From Candidatus Sodaliphilus fimicaballi (GTDB lineage Bacteria; Bacteroidota; Bacteroidia; Bacteroidales; Muribaculaceae): a DNA stretch of 5,838 nucleotides. Both the position numbers and the translations under genes were made by a program. The notes beneath the pieces are model-generated. The model was not told the origin of the DNA. It did no database searches and saw only the letters and a list, made by a program, of their open reading frames with translations. This document shows, piece by piece, positions 1 through 5,838 of the stretch (position 1 is the first letter of the stretch; each line of letters starts with the position of its first letter). The stretch lies in contig JAGHTV010000074.1 of assembly GCA_018065165.1 (NCBI GenBank), forward strand, positions 1 to 5,838, read 5' to 3'.

Positions 1-41
1 ATATTAGAAAACTTTAAGAAAAATAACATTTATTATCACAA

Positions 42-57
42 ATATTAGCGTTAATAT
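42..57. promoter_or_regulatory. Imperfect palindrome, possible operator
   Basis: The arms ATATTA and TAATAT are separated by GCGT, so six base pairs match on each side with a CG at the centre. The site ends one base before the putative -33 element of the kinase-operon promoter, where a repressor or activator dimer could act. The flanks are AT-rich, so short inverted repeats arise easily by chance. No regulator gene is present in the window. Confidence 0.25.
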
Positions 58-58
58 C

Positions 59-90
59 TTGCTTTTGGTCCAGTTCATAGATTAAATTTG
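59..90 (+). promoter_or_regulatory. Putative Bacteroidetes-type promoter for the kinase-transporter-SIS operon
   Basis: TAAATTTG at 83-90 matches the Bacteroidetes -7 consensus TAnnTTTG exactly. A TTG at 59-61 lies 21 bases upstream, within the 19-21 base spacing known for the -33 element of the primary sigma factor. Transcription would begin near 95-98 and give a leader of about 60 bases before the kinase ATG at 159. Bases 1-158 otherwise show no convincing gene. Confidence 0.5.
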
Positions 91-158
91 CATCGACAAC
101 AATAAATGGTTTGTTGTACCTTCTAATTGAAAAGATTATTAACCTAAAACTAATTCTT

Positions 159-1124
159 ATGGCAATTATAGCTATCGACCTTGGAGGAACCAAAGTGGCG
201 AGCGCCATAATGGAAACAGATGGTACTATCAGATTCACCCATAAAAACTTATTGTCGGGTCGTCAGGGCCACGATGTGGGTAATCTGGTTGTTGAAAACA
301 TAAATCGTCAGCTCGAAAAAGCAAAGTATCACAAAATTCAGATTACTGCTATTGGAATATGCATTCCCGGTAGTGTCAATCCTGTGACTGGTCGCGTGTG
401 GGCTCCAAATATTCCTCAGTGGCAAAATTATCCTCTTAAAGATGTCATCAAGAATTCCCTTGAAGACAGAAGCATAGATATATACATCGATAACGACCGT
501 GCTTGCTATGTTTATGGCGAAATGTGGTTGGGTGCCGCTAAGAACTGTCGCAATGTGATATGCGTTGCCGTGGGTACAGGTATTGGTGCCGGTATCGTTG
601 TCGATGGTCGTGCTCTACATGGTGCTGACGATATCATAGGTGCAACGGGGTGGATGGCTCTACAAGCTCCATATGACAATGCCTATGATGAAGTAGGTTG
701 CTTTGAGTACTATGCGTCGGGAAGCGGTATTTGCAACCGTGCTAAAGACGCTGTTCGCGCTAATAAGGCCTATCGTGGCGAGTTGCGTCAAATGCCTATC
801 TCTCGCATAACTACTCCTGCTGTTTTTACTGCATATGAAAATGGTGATCCCATTGCTCAAAAAATCATCGACAAAGCAATAGAGATGTGGGGTATGGCTT
901 CGGCAAACTATGTAAGTCTCCTCAATCCTGAGATGATAGTGTGGGCAGGAGGTGTTTTTGGTCCGGCTAAGAAATTCATTGACCGCATTTATGACGAAGC
1001 TAAGAAATGGGCTCAACCTCTTAACATCAAAACTGTTAAGTTCTGTTCAACCCAGTTGCCCGATAATGCTGGTTTGCTTGGCGCTGGCTATCTTGCGATA
1101 AATAACGGAAAGGTTCAAATCTAA
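159..1124 (+). CDS. ROK-family sugar kinase
   Basis: This 321-residue protein has the length and motif order of ROK (repressor/ORF/kinase) sugar kinases, which use ATP to phosphorylate a free sugar in the cytoplasm. Visible motifs are the N-terminal phosphate loop DLGGTK (7-12), the IDNDRAC segment with the likely catalytic base Asp113, the second phosphate motif GTGIGAG (139-145), and the adenosine-side LLNPEMIVWAGGV (254-266). The start at 159 is chosen because DLGGTK then falls at the usual position; an in-frame TTG at 111 would add a non-conserved tail. The ROK substrate/zinc signature is altered: GExGH is GATGW (161-165), and in the CxCGxxGC motif only the final GC (180-181) remains, with Asn174, Tyr176 and Asp177 at the other positions. 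Substrate is therefore uncertain; glucose, N-acetylglucosamine and fructose are all possible. It is first in a tight operon, 13 bases before the transporter. No DNA-binding domain is present, so it is a kinase, not a ROK repressor. Confidence 0.88.
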   Translation: MAIIAIDLGGTKVASAIMETDGTIRFTHKNLLSGRQGHDVGNLVVENINRQLEKAKYHKIQITAIGICIPGSVNPVTGRVWAPNIPQWQNYPLKDVIKNSLEDRSIDIYIDNDRACYVYGEMWLGAAKNCRNVICVAVGTGIGAGIVVDGRALHGADDIIGATGWMALQAPYDNAYDEVGCFEYYASGSGICNRAKDAVRANKAYRGELRQMPISRITTPAVFTAYENGDPIAQKIIDKAIEMWGMASANYVSLLNPEMIVWAGGVFGPAKKFIDRIYDEAKKWAQPLNIKTVKFCSTQLPDNAGLLGAGYLAINNGKVQI

Positions 1125-1137
1125 AATTATAATCACT

Positions 1138-2274
1138 ATGACAAAACAACAAGTAATAAAGGCATTTGTTGCTGCATGCATGGGTATGGCCTTCTTTGGC
1201 ATTACCATGATGGCTGTTGGGTCAGTGCTGCCATCGTTGAGTGATAAACTCTCGCTCACCGATGTTGATCGTGGTGTTCTTGCCAGCACGCTTACTGCTG
1301 GTATCTTTGTTGGCTCGGTTATCTTTGGTCCTGTGTGCGACCATTGGGGGCATCGTGGCATATTCCTTGCCAGTTGTGTAGGAGTATTGCTGGGCTTGTT
1401 TGGCCTGTCATTAGCTGGTTCATTAGGCATGATAATTCCGTGTTATCTTCTTATAGGAGTGGGCGGAGGTGTACTTAATGGTCAAACTAATACACTAGTT
1501 AGCGACTTGTATGATGACAATAGCCGTGGGTCTCGCCTCAGTTTGCTTGGTGCATTTTATGGAGTTGGCGCTATTGCCATTACTTGCCTTGTGTCGGTAA
1601 CTAAAGGTAGGGTTCCCTTCGAAACCATGTTGCAATGCATTGGTGCTGTGGTATTGTTGTGTACAGTATTTTGTTTCACCGTCAAATTCCCTGAGCCAAA
1701 GCAGGCACAGAGTTTTCCCGTAAGTGATGCATTTAAGATGCTGGGTGAGCCAGTGCTCTTGATTATGAGCCTTGTACTCATGCTTGAAAGTACGGTTGAG
1801 AGCGTGACCAATAGCCTTTCTACTACATATTTCGAGAATATGGGTATTGCTGAGGTAGGTTTTCTCTTAACTATCATGAGCATAGCATTGATGGTAGCTC
1901 GTTTTGTGATGTCGGGCATCAGCAACAAGGTGTCTCAGCAGGCAATGCTATACTGTTTCTTGGGCATACTGCTGTGTGGCTACATAGTGATGTACTTTGC
2001 CACCACATTTACAGTGGCAGCCATCGCTCTCACTCTCGTAGGCGTGGGAACTGCTGCAACTTATCCCGTTGTGTTAGGGTTGCTTGGCGGCCGTTACAAG
2101 TCAATGTCGGGTACTGCATTTGGTATTGCAATAGCGATTGCCCTGGCCGGTAGCACTGTTTTCAATATGTTGGTGGGAAGCAGTCTGCTCGCTATGCTTC
2201 CTGTTGCTATGATTGTGGCAGTGGTAGTAATGATTTCACTGTTTACTATGGGTAACAAATTGTTGAATAGATAA
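1138..2274 (+). CDS. Major facilitator superfamily transporter, probable sugar permease
   Basis: This 378-residue protein is almost entirely hydrophobic and about 12 membrane helices can be drawn, roughly at 8-30, 46-66, 75-93, 97-118, 136-156, 163-182, 204-224, 238-258, 269-287, 291-313, 324-344 and 349-371. The loop between helices 2 and 3 holds GPVCDHWGHR (64-73), a good match to MFS motif A (GxxxDxxGxR). A glycine-rich stretch ending in GQTNTLVSDLY (115-125) in and after helix 4 resembles sugar permeases of the FucP/NagP type, but this is a resemblance by eye only. A charged loop near 183-202 separates the two halves. It should sit in the inner membrane and move a small solute, probably by proton symport. 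Its place between a sugar kinase and a phosphosugar-binding protein suggests import of the monosaccharide the kinase uses. It starts 13 bases after the kinase stop. The substrate cannot be read from sequence. Confidence 0.87.
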   Translation: MTKQQVIKAFVAACMGMAFFGITMMAVGSVLPSLSDKLSLTDVDRGVLASTLTAGIFVGSVIFGPVCDHWGHRGIFLASCVGVLLGLFGLSLAGSLGMIIPCYLLIGVGGGVLNGQTNTLVSDLYDDNSRGSRLSLLGAFYGVGAIAITCLVSVTKGRVPFETMLQCIGAVVLLCTVFCFTVKFPEPKQAQSFPVSDAFKMLGEPVLLIMSLVLMLESTVESVTNSLSTTYFENMGIAEVGFLLTIMSIALMVARFVMSGISNKVSQQAMLYCFLGILLCGYIVMYFATTFTVAAIALTLVGVGTAATYPVVLGLLGGRYKSMSGTAFGIAIAIALAGSTVFNMLVGSSLLAMLPVAMIVAVVVMISLFTMGNKLLNR

Positions 2275-2311
2275 TAAATAACATAAACATTAACTAAAAA
2301 GAATTACTATT

Positions 2312-3073
2312 ATGTACGCAAAAGATTGGTTAAACAATGCGCATGAGATCATGAACAAGATCGAAGCAAGTCAAATGGAAAATGTTCGTAAAGCAGCTAC
2401 CCTCATGGCCGATTCTATCGAGGCTGGTCACTGGGTACACACTTGGGGCTGTGGTCACGCTACTATTCCTTGCGAGGAGATGTATCCCCGCATTGGTGGT
2501 ATTGTAGGGTTCCACCCATTGTGCGAGCTTCCTCTCACATTCTTCACTCAGATTATCGGTCAGATGGGTATCCATCAGTTCTTGTATCTTGAGCGTCTTG
2601 AGGGTTACGGCCAGCAGGTAATGAAGAACTATGACTTCAGCGACAAAGACTGTCTGTGGATTTTCTCACACACAGGTATCAACTCAGTAAACATCGATAT
2701 GGCCAACGAGGCTCACGCACGTGGCATGAAGGTTATCGTCTTCGGTTCAGCATCAGCTACAGGCGACAAGACCGGTCGTCACTCAAGCGGTAAGAACCTC
2801 TTCCAGGTTGCCGATGTTGTTGTTGACTCATGTGTTCCCTTGCAGGATGCTTCGGTAACTACCGAGAAGCAATTCGACAAGATTGGTCCGTTGTCAACAC
2901 TCGGTTTTGTAACTCTCGTGTGGATGACTGTATGTACTGTTGTTGAGATCCTCGAAGAGCGCGGTGTGAAGATTTATATCAATCCTTCTCACAATGTTCC
3001 CGGTGATACTACAGCTAGCGAGCGTCTCAACGCTGCTATCGACGAGTACAAGCGCCGCCTCAAAAACCTTTGA
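2312..3073 (+). CDS. SIS-domain phosphosugar-binding protein (UPF0309/COG4821 type)
   Basis: This 253-residue soluble protein has the layout of the UPF0309/COG4821 group: an N-terminal helical segment (about 1-38), then a single sugar isomerase (SIS) domain. WGCGHA (45-50) begins the nucleotide-like loop, and FSHTGINSVNIDMANEA (118-134) is the typical Ser/Thr-rich phosphate-binding turn with its following helix. TGRHSSGKNLFQVADVVVD (154-172) and the CVPLQDA stretch (174-180) are also characteristic of this group. SIS domains bind or isomerise phosphorylated sugars such as hexosamine 6-phosphates. The group has no firmly established reaction known to me, so an isomerase, etherase-like or sensory role are all open. 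Its position after a kinase and a permease suggests that it acts on the sugar phosphate made by the kinase. It is last in the operon and followed by a strong terminator. Its codons favour C-ending forms more than those of the kinase gene, which could mean higher expression. Confidence 0.85.
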   Translation: MYAKDWLNNAHEIMNKIEASQMENVRKAATLMADSIEAGHWVHTWGCGHATIPCEEMYPRIGGIVGFHPLCELPLTFFTQIIGQMGIHQFLYLERLEGYGQQVMKNYDFSDKDCLWIFSHTGINSVNIDMANEAHARGMKVIVFGSASATGDKTGRHSSGKNLFQVADVVVDSCVPLQDASVTTEKQFDKIGPLSTLGFVTLVWMTVCTVVEILEERGVKIYINPSHNVPGDTTASERLNAAIDEYKRRLKNL

Positions 3074-3109
3074 TTATAGCACATATTGAGAAACATACAC
3101 ACTCTATGA

Positions 3110-3156
3110 CGGTGGCAGGTTGCGCCACGACACGGGCAACCTGGCCACCGTTTTTA
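3110..3156 (+). terminator. Rho-independent terminator after the SIS gene
   Basis: The left arm CGGTGGCAGGTTGC (3110-3123) pairs with the right arm GCAACCTGGCCACCG (3136-3150), giving 14 base pairs with one bulged G and a 12-base loop. A run of five T follows at 3151-3155. The hairpin is GC-rich, in contrast to its surroundings, and lies 36 bases after the SIS stop codon. It should end the kinase-transporter-SIS transcript and separate it from the hydrolase genes. The remaining bases up to 3190 contain no recognisable TAnnTTTG box, so the promoter of the first GH18 gene was not identified. Confidence 0.88.
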
Positions 3157-3190
3157 TTATATGTAACACCACTTAGCTAATAATCACCCT

Positions 3191-4312
3191 ATGAAACATC
3201 TCATAAGAAAAACAGTTTGCATCACAATGTTAATGCTGCTTGCATTTACAGGCAATGCAGGACTGCCTGTTGCCACCGAGTCGCGTGTGTGCCTGGCCTA
3301 TGTCACTAATCGCCTCAGGCAGATTCCTGACCCCATGCTGGTTACTCACATCAATTTCTCGTTTGCCGAGGTCTATGTCGAGGACAACGAGTACAAGGGA
3401 TTCAAGCTGCAGGGCAATGACAATGTTGAGAATTTCAAAAAGGTGATCGAACTCAAGAAAATCAATCCTAATCTCAAGATTCTTGTTTCATTCTCCGATG
3501 GCGTTTCTAATAAGGATAACCACCGTGATGGCGGATTCAGTGCTATTGCAGCCAGCAAGAGCAATCGCAAGGCATTTGCCAAGGATTGCCTCAAGTTCAT
3601 CAAGAAGTGGGGTATTGATGGCATAGACCTTGACTGGGAGATGCCTGGCATCTCATGGGGTAACGCTGCGTGCGATCCCATCAACGATGTTGACAATTAC
3701 ACTTTGCTCATGAAGCAATTGCGCAAGACCTTGGGTAAGAAGTATCTCCTTACTCTTGCCGGTTATGTCATGGACAAGCAGCACCAAGATAATGGTGAGG
3801 GATGGAAATTCTTTGACCTCAAGGCCATCAAGCCCTACATTAACTGGGTTAACATTATGACCTATGACCTCGACGATGGCTCAAAGGGGCGTCGCGGTTT
3901 TAACTCGGCCGTTAAGAGTTCCACTTCTTTCTGGGATGTGGAACGCACCATTGATGCTTACACTGCGGCTGGCTACGATGCGTCGCAAATGGTGATAGGC
4001 ATTCCCTTCTATGTGCGTCACAGTTTTGAACACTCGCCCGATGCTGCAATCGTTTACCGTGAGCGTGGCAAGTATACCGAGGGCATGGGCTTCAAGTTCG
4101 ACAATTGGGACGATGAGGCGATGGTGCCTTATGTGACCAAGGATGGCGTATTCTATGGCTCGTATGAGAATGAGCACAGCATTGCTATCAAGGGCGACCT
4201 TTATGTGGGAACCGGCAAGGTGCGTGGACTCATGTATTGGGAGGCCAGTCATGACGATTCTGATTATCAATTGTCGCGTGCTTGCTGGAATGCTGTAATG
4301 AAGAAATATTGA
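3191..4312 (+). CDS. Secreted GH18 glycoside hydrolase (chitinase-type), first paralogue
   Basis: This 373-residue protein is a signal peptide plus one GH18 barrel. Residues 1-23 form a basic start, a hydrophobic core and a likely signal peptidase I site after GNA (21-23); no lipobox cysteine is seen. The catalytic motif DGIDLDWE (143-150) provides the DxxDxDxE acid Glu150 with Asp143, Asp146 and Asp148. MTYD (223-226), GIPFYVR (270-276) and MYW (348-350) match the later barrel strands, with Trp350 probably flooring the -1 subsite. GH18 enzymes cleave beta-1,4 bonds next to N-acetylglucosamine by substrate-assisted catalysis. DWE followed by Met-Pro, and the NYTLLMKQLRK helix, look more like chitinases than endo-beta-N-acetylglucosaminidases, but the substrate is not proven. 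The usual SxGG strand-3 motif is replaced by SFSDG (100-104). No carbohydrate-binding module, dockerin or sorting domain is present. It is followed after 23 bases by a close paralogue. Confidence 0.92.
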   Translation: MKHLIRKTVCITMLMLLAFTGNAGLPVATESRVCLAYVTNRLRQIPDPMLVTHINFSFAEVYVEDNEYKGFKLQGNDNVENFKKVIELKKINPNLKILVSFSDGVSNKDNHRDGGFSAIAASKSNRKAFAKDCLKFIKKWGIDGIDLDWEMPGISWGNAACDPINDVDNYTLLMKQLRKTLGKKYLLTLAGYVMDKQHQDNGEGWKFFDLKAIKPYINWVNIMTYDLDDGSKGRRGFNSAVKSSTSFWDVERTIDAYTAAGYDASQMVIGIPFYVRHSFEHSPDAAIVYRERGKYTEGMGFKFDNWDDEAMVPYVTKDGVFYGSYENEHSIAIKGDLYVGTGKVRGLMYWEASHDDSDYQLSRACWNAVMKKY

Positions 4313-4323
4313 AAAATTTTTAT

Positions 4324-4331
4324 TATCTTTG
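4324..4331 (+). promoter_or_regulatory. Exact -7 box just before the second GH18 gene
   Basis: TATCTTTG matches TAnnTTTG exactly and ends four bases before the ATG at 4336. If active, transcription would start almost on the start codon and give a leaderless or nearly leaderless mRNA. No TTG lies at the expected 19-21 base spacing upstream, where the sequence is the end of the first GH18 gene, so it may be a chance match. Confidence 0.25.
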
Positions 4332-4335
4332 TCAC

Positions 4336-5643
4336 ATGAAGCGTTTGTTGATGATATTGTATGCTATTGTGCTTGTTGCTATGTCGGCTCGAGCCGGTGC
4401 AACCCCTGCTGTTGGCGATATTGACGCCGATGGGGTAGTGGACATTAGCGATGTGAATGCTGTTATCAATGTGATCCTTGGATATAATTCAGTAAGCGAT
4501 TTCGCTGGCAATTGCGACATTAATAATGACAACACCATTGATATTGCCGATCTCAATCTCATAATCGACATCATCCTTGGTTATTACACCCCCGTGCCCG
4601 ACAATCGCATTTGTCTGGCCTACGCCCCATATTATCGCTCTCAGCTCCCCAGGGCCGATATTGTAACTCACATCTGCTTCAATGCTGCCGAGGTATATGT
4701 TCGCAACAATGTATATCAGAGTTTCAAGCTCCAGGGCGATAACAACACTACTGCATTCAAGAAGGTTCTCGCACTGCGTGAACAAAACCCCGATATAAAG
4801 ATACTGCTCTCCTTCACTCACACTGTGGTCAATAGCGACAATCGTCAGGATGGAGGGTTCAGCGCAATAGCTGCTAGCGACGGCAATCGACGCAAGTTTG
4901 CTCAGGATTGCCTCGCGTTTATGCAAAAGTGGAACATCGACGGCATTGACCTCGACTGGGAGATGCCTGGATTGTCGTGGAGCGGTGCTGCCTGCGATCC
5001 CATTAATGACACCGATAACTTCACACTTCTCGTTAAGCAGATGCGTGAGACCTTTGGCGACAACTACCTTATTACACTTGCTGGCTACATCAAGGACAAG
5101 CAGAGGCAGAGTTCAGGCACAGGTTGGCGTTACTTCGACCTAAAGGCCATCAAACCTTATATCGATTGGGTCAATATCATGACCTACGACCTCGACGATG
5201 CTTCAAGTGGTCATCGTGGTTTCAACTCGGCGGTAAAGAGTTCAACTTCTTACTGGGACATCGAGCGCACCATGGCTCAATACAGTGCCGCAGGATATGA
5301 TGCCAGCCAGATGGTGCTGGGCATTCCTTTCTATGTGCGCCACAGTTTCGAGACATCGCCATCTGTCATTGATTATCGCGACTTCCACAAGTATCAGTCG
5401 TCGGTAGGCTATAACTTCAACAATTGGGACGATGAGGCCCAGTGCCCTTATGTAACGCTCGATGGAACATTCTACGGGTCTTATGACAATGTGAAGAGCA
5501 TTACTGCCAAGGGCGAGCTGTATATAGGTACCGGCAAGGTGCGTGGATTTATGTACTGGGACGCCGGAGCCGACGACATCGACTACTCGCTGGCATCGGC
5601 GTGCTGGAAGGCTGTTATGAAAAACTATAAAAACACCAAATAA
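4336..5643 (+). CDS. Secreted GH18 glycoside hydrolase with N-terminal dockerin, second paralogue
   Basis: This 435-residue protein has three parts: a signal peptide (1 to about 20, cleavage after ARA or RAGA), two dockerin repeats (about 27-83), and a GH18 barrel (about 91-431). ATG 4336 is chosen because MKRLLMILYAIVLVAM begins a normal signal peptide there; an in-frame upstream start at 4282 would place about 18 residues overlapping the previous gene before it. The catalytic motif is DGIDLDWE (202-209) with acid Glu209; MTYD (282-285), GIPFYVR (329-335) and MYW (406-408) complete the active-site strands. As in its neighbour, the SxGG motif is missing and reads SFTH (159-162). The enzyme probably hydrolyses beta-1,4 GlcNAc-containing glycans outside the cytoplasm. 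The dockerin suggests docking to a cohesin-bearing partner or calcium-dependent stabilisation; no cohesin gene is in the window. Relative to the first copy it has two extra barrel cysteines, Cys114 and Cys370. Its stop lies three bases before the next gene. Confidence 0.92.
   Translation: MKRLLMILYAIVLVAMSARAGATPAVGDIDADGVVDISDVNAVINVILGYNSVSDFAGNCDINNDNTIDIADLNLIIDIILGYYTPVPDNRICLAYAPYYRSQLPRADIVTHICFNAAEVYVRNNVYQSFKLQGDNNTTAFKKVLALREQNPDIKILLSFTHTVVNSDNRQDGGFSAIAASDGNRRKFAQDCLAFMQKWNIDGIDLDWEMPGLSWSGAACDPINDTDNFTLLVKQMRETFGDNYLITLAGYIKDKQRQSSGTGWRYFDLKAIKPYIDWVNIMTYDLDDASSGHRGFNSAVKSSTSYWDIERTMAQYSAAGYDASQMVLGIPFYVRHSFETSPSVIDYRDFHKYQSSVGYNFNNWDDEAQCPYVTLDGTFYGSYDNVKSITAKGELYIGTGKVRGFMYWDAGADDIDYSLASACWKAVMKNYKNTK
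4414..4584 (+). other. Type I dockerin-like repeat pair within the second GH18
   Basis: Residues 27-83 hold two copies of an EF-hand-like calcium loop followed by a helix. The first has Asp28, Asp30, Asp32, Gly33, Asp36 and Asp39, then NAVINVILGY. The second, 33 residues later, has Asp61, Asn63, Asp65, Asp69 and Asp72, then NLIIDIILGY, with Asn66 in place of the usual glycine. Both fit the DxDxDGxxDxxD dockerin pattern. In cellulosomes such modules bind cohesins. In Bacteroidales their partners are mostly unknown to me. Confidence 0.9.
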
Positions 5644-5646
5644 TTT

Positions 5647-5838
5647 ATGAAAAGACTATTTGTATCATCAATAATCGTCACGCTTGTGGCACTCAACTTG
5701 TGTGCTGGTGCGTGGATTCGTATCAATCAACTCGGTTATCTGCCCAAGTCAAGTAAGGTTGCCGTACTTATGAGCAACGACGAGGTTAGTGTGAAGCAAT
5801 TTGAGATTGTGAATGCAACCACAGGCAAGGTTGTGTCT
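5647..5838 (+). CDS. Secreted protein with GH9-type N-terminal Ig-like domain, partial (3' end missing)
   Basis: Only the first 64 codons are in the window and the frame is open at the edge. Residues 1-22 form a signal peptide with a likely cleavage site after AGA (20-22). The mature start WIRINQLGYLPKSSKVAVL (23-41) is a strong match to the Ig-like domain that precedes the catalytic domain in many GH9 enzymes (CelD_N, consensus IRvNQvGYxPxxxKxAv). GH9 members include endoglucanases and also exo-beta-glucosaminidases acting on chitosan oligomers, such as those beside chitin-oligosaccharide genes in Vibrio. Its position three bases after a GH18 gene points to co-transcription and makes the amino-sugar option worth weighing. 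The catalytic domain is not visible, so the family call rests on this domain alone. Confidence 0.75.
   Translation, partial: MKRLFVSSIIVTLVALNLCAGAWIRINQLGYLPKSSKVAVLMSNDEVSVKQFEIVNATTGKVVS

Larger units (their letters stand above)
3284..5628 (+). repeat. Tandem duplication of the GH18 catalytic domain
   Basis: Residues 32-373 of the first GH18 (3284-4309) align along their whole length with residues 91-431 of the second (4606-5628), with almost no gaps. By eye, about three quarters of residues are identical in the central 140 residues spanning DGIDLDWE to YVRHSFE, and the ends are less similar. DNA similarity is also evident around MTYDLDD. The N-terminal parts before RxCLAY are unrelated apart from both being signal peptides. 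Confidence 0.9.

Noticed and set aside
111..158. Upstream TTG start for the ROK kinase
   Set aside because: It would add 16 non-conserved residues before DLGGTK, whereas ROK kinases normally carry this motif within the first ten or so residues, which the ATG at 159 gives.
14..238. 74-codon reverse-strand open frame across the left gap and kinase start
   Set aside because: It overlaps the kinase N-terminus, shows no recognisable domain and covers the likely promoter.
1047..1430. 127-codon reverse-strand open frame across the kinase-transporter junction
   Set aside because: It is a low-complexity antisense frame through two well-supported genes with no recognisable motif.
3110..3156. Riboswitch or attenuator for the first GH18 gene
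   Set aside because: The element is a simple hairpin with a T-run and no aptamer-like structure before it; a terminator for the upstream operon explains it fully.
3240..3446. 68-codon forward open frame inside the first GH18
   Set aside because: It is an out-of-frame shadow of a gene whose own frame carries the signal peptide and conserved barrel.
4282..4335. Upstream in-frame start for the second GH18
   Set aside because: It overlaps the end of the first GH18 and would put about 18 polar residues before a normal signal peptide.
4489..4926. 145-codon reverse-strand open frame inside the dockerin GH18
   Set aside because: It is antisense to a gene with clear dockerin and GH18 motifs and has no domain of its own.
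1..5838. CRISPR array, tRNA/rRNA gene, insertion sequence or phage module
   Set aside because: No regularly spaced direct repeats, cloverleaf-like segments, transposase or integrase motifs, or terminal inverted repeats were seen on either strand.

Overview
The window looks like part of a Bacteroidales chromosome (a gut or rumen Bacteroides, Prevotella or Muribaculaceae-type organism). The evidence is indirect: AT-rich gaps, starts without clear Shine-Dalgarno sequences, two exact matches to the Bacteroidetes -7 box TAnnTTTG, and secreted carbohydrate enzymes of kinds common in that order. No rRNA, tRNA, CRISPR array, transposase or integrase is visible. All real genes lie on the + strand and no gene-free stretch reaches 300 bases.

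Region 1 (1-3156) is a three-gene cytoplasmic/inner-membrane sugar cassette: a ROK-family sugar kinase (159-1124), a major facilitator transporter (1138-2274) and a SIS-domain phosphosugar-binding protein of the uncharacterised UPF0309/COG4821 type (2312-3073). The genes are 13 and 37 bases apart, follow a plausible promoter at 59-90, and end in a strong rho-independent terminator at 3110-3156. The simplest reading is import of a monosaccharide, phosphorylation, then a step on the sugar phosphate. The sugar is not known from sequence. The kinase has lost the usual ROK zinc/substrate motifs, so it should not be assumed to be a glucokinase.

Region 2 (3191-5838, running off the window) encodes secreted glycoside hydrolases: two tandem GH18 (chitinase-type) paralogues, then the start of a gene with the N-terminal Ig-like domain typical of GH9 enzymes. 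The second GH18 carries two dockerin repeats between its signal peptide and catalytic barrel, which its paralogue lacks. Gaps of 23 and 3 bases suggest an operon. No SusC/SusD pair is in the window, although a polysaccharide utilisation locus may extend beyond the right edge.

A combined model is that the secreted enzymes release beta-1,4-linked amino-sugar oligomers and the upstream cassette uses the resulting monosaccharide. This is inference: the terminator separates the two groups and they may be unrelated. Most genes belong to known families. The more unusual points are the N-terminal dockerin, the altered GH18 SxGG region, the altered ROK motifs, and a cassette built round an uncharacterised SIS protein.
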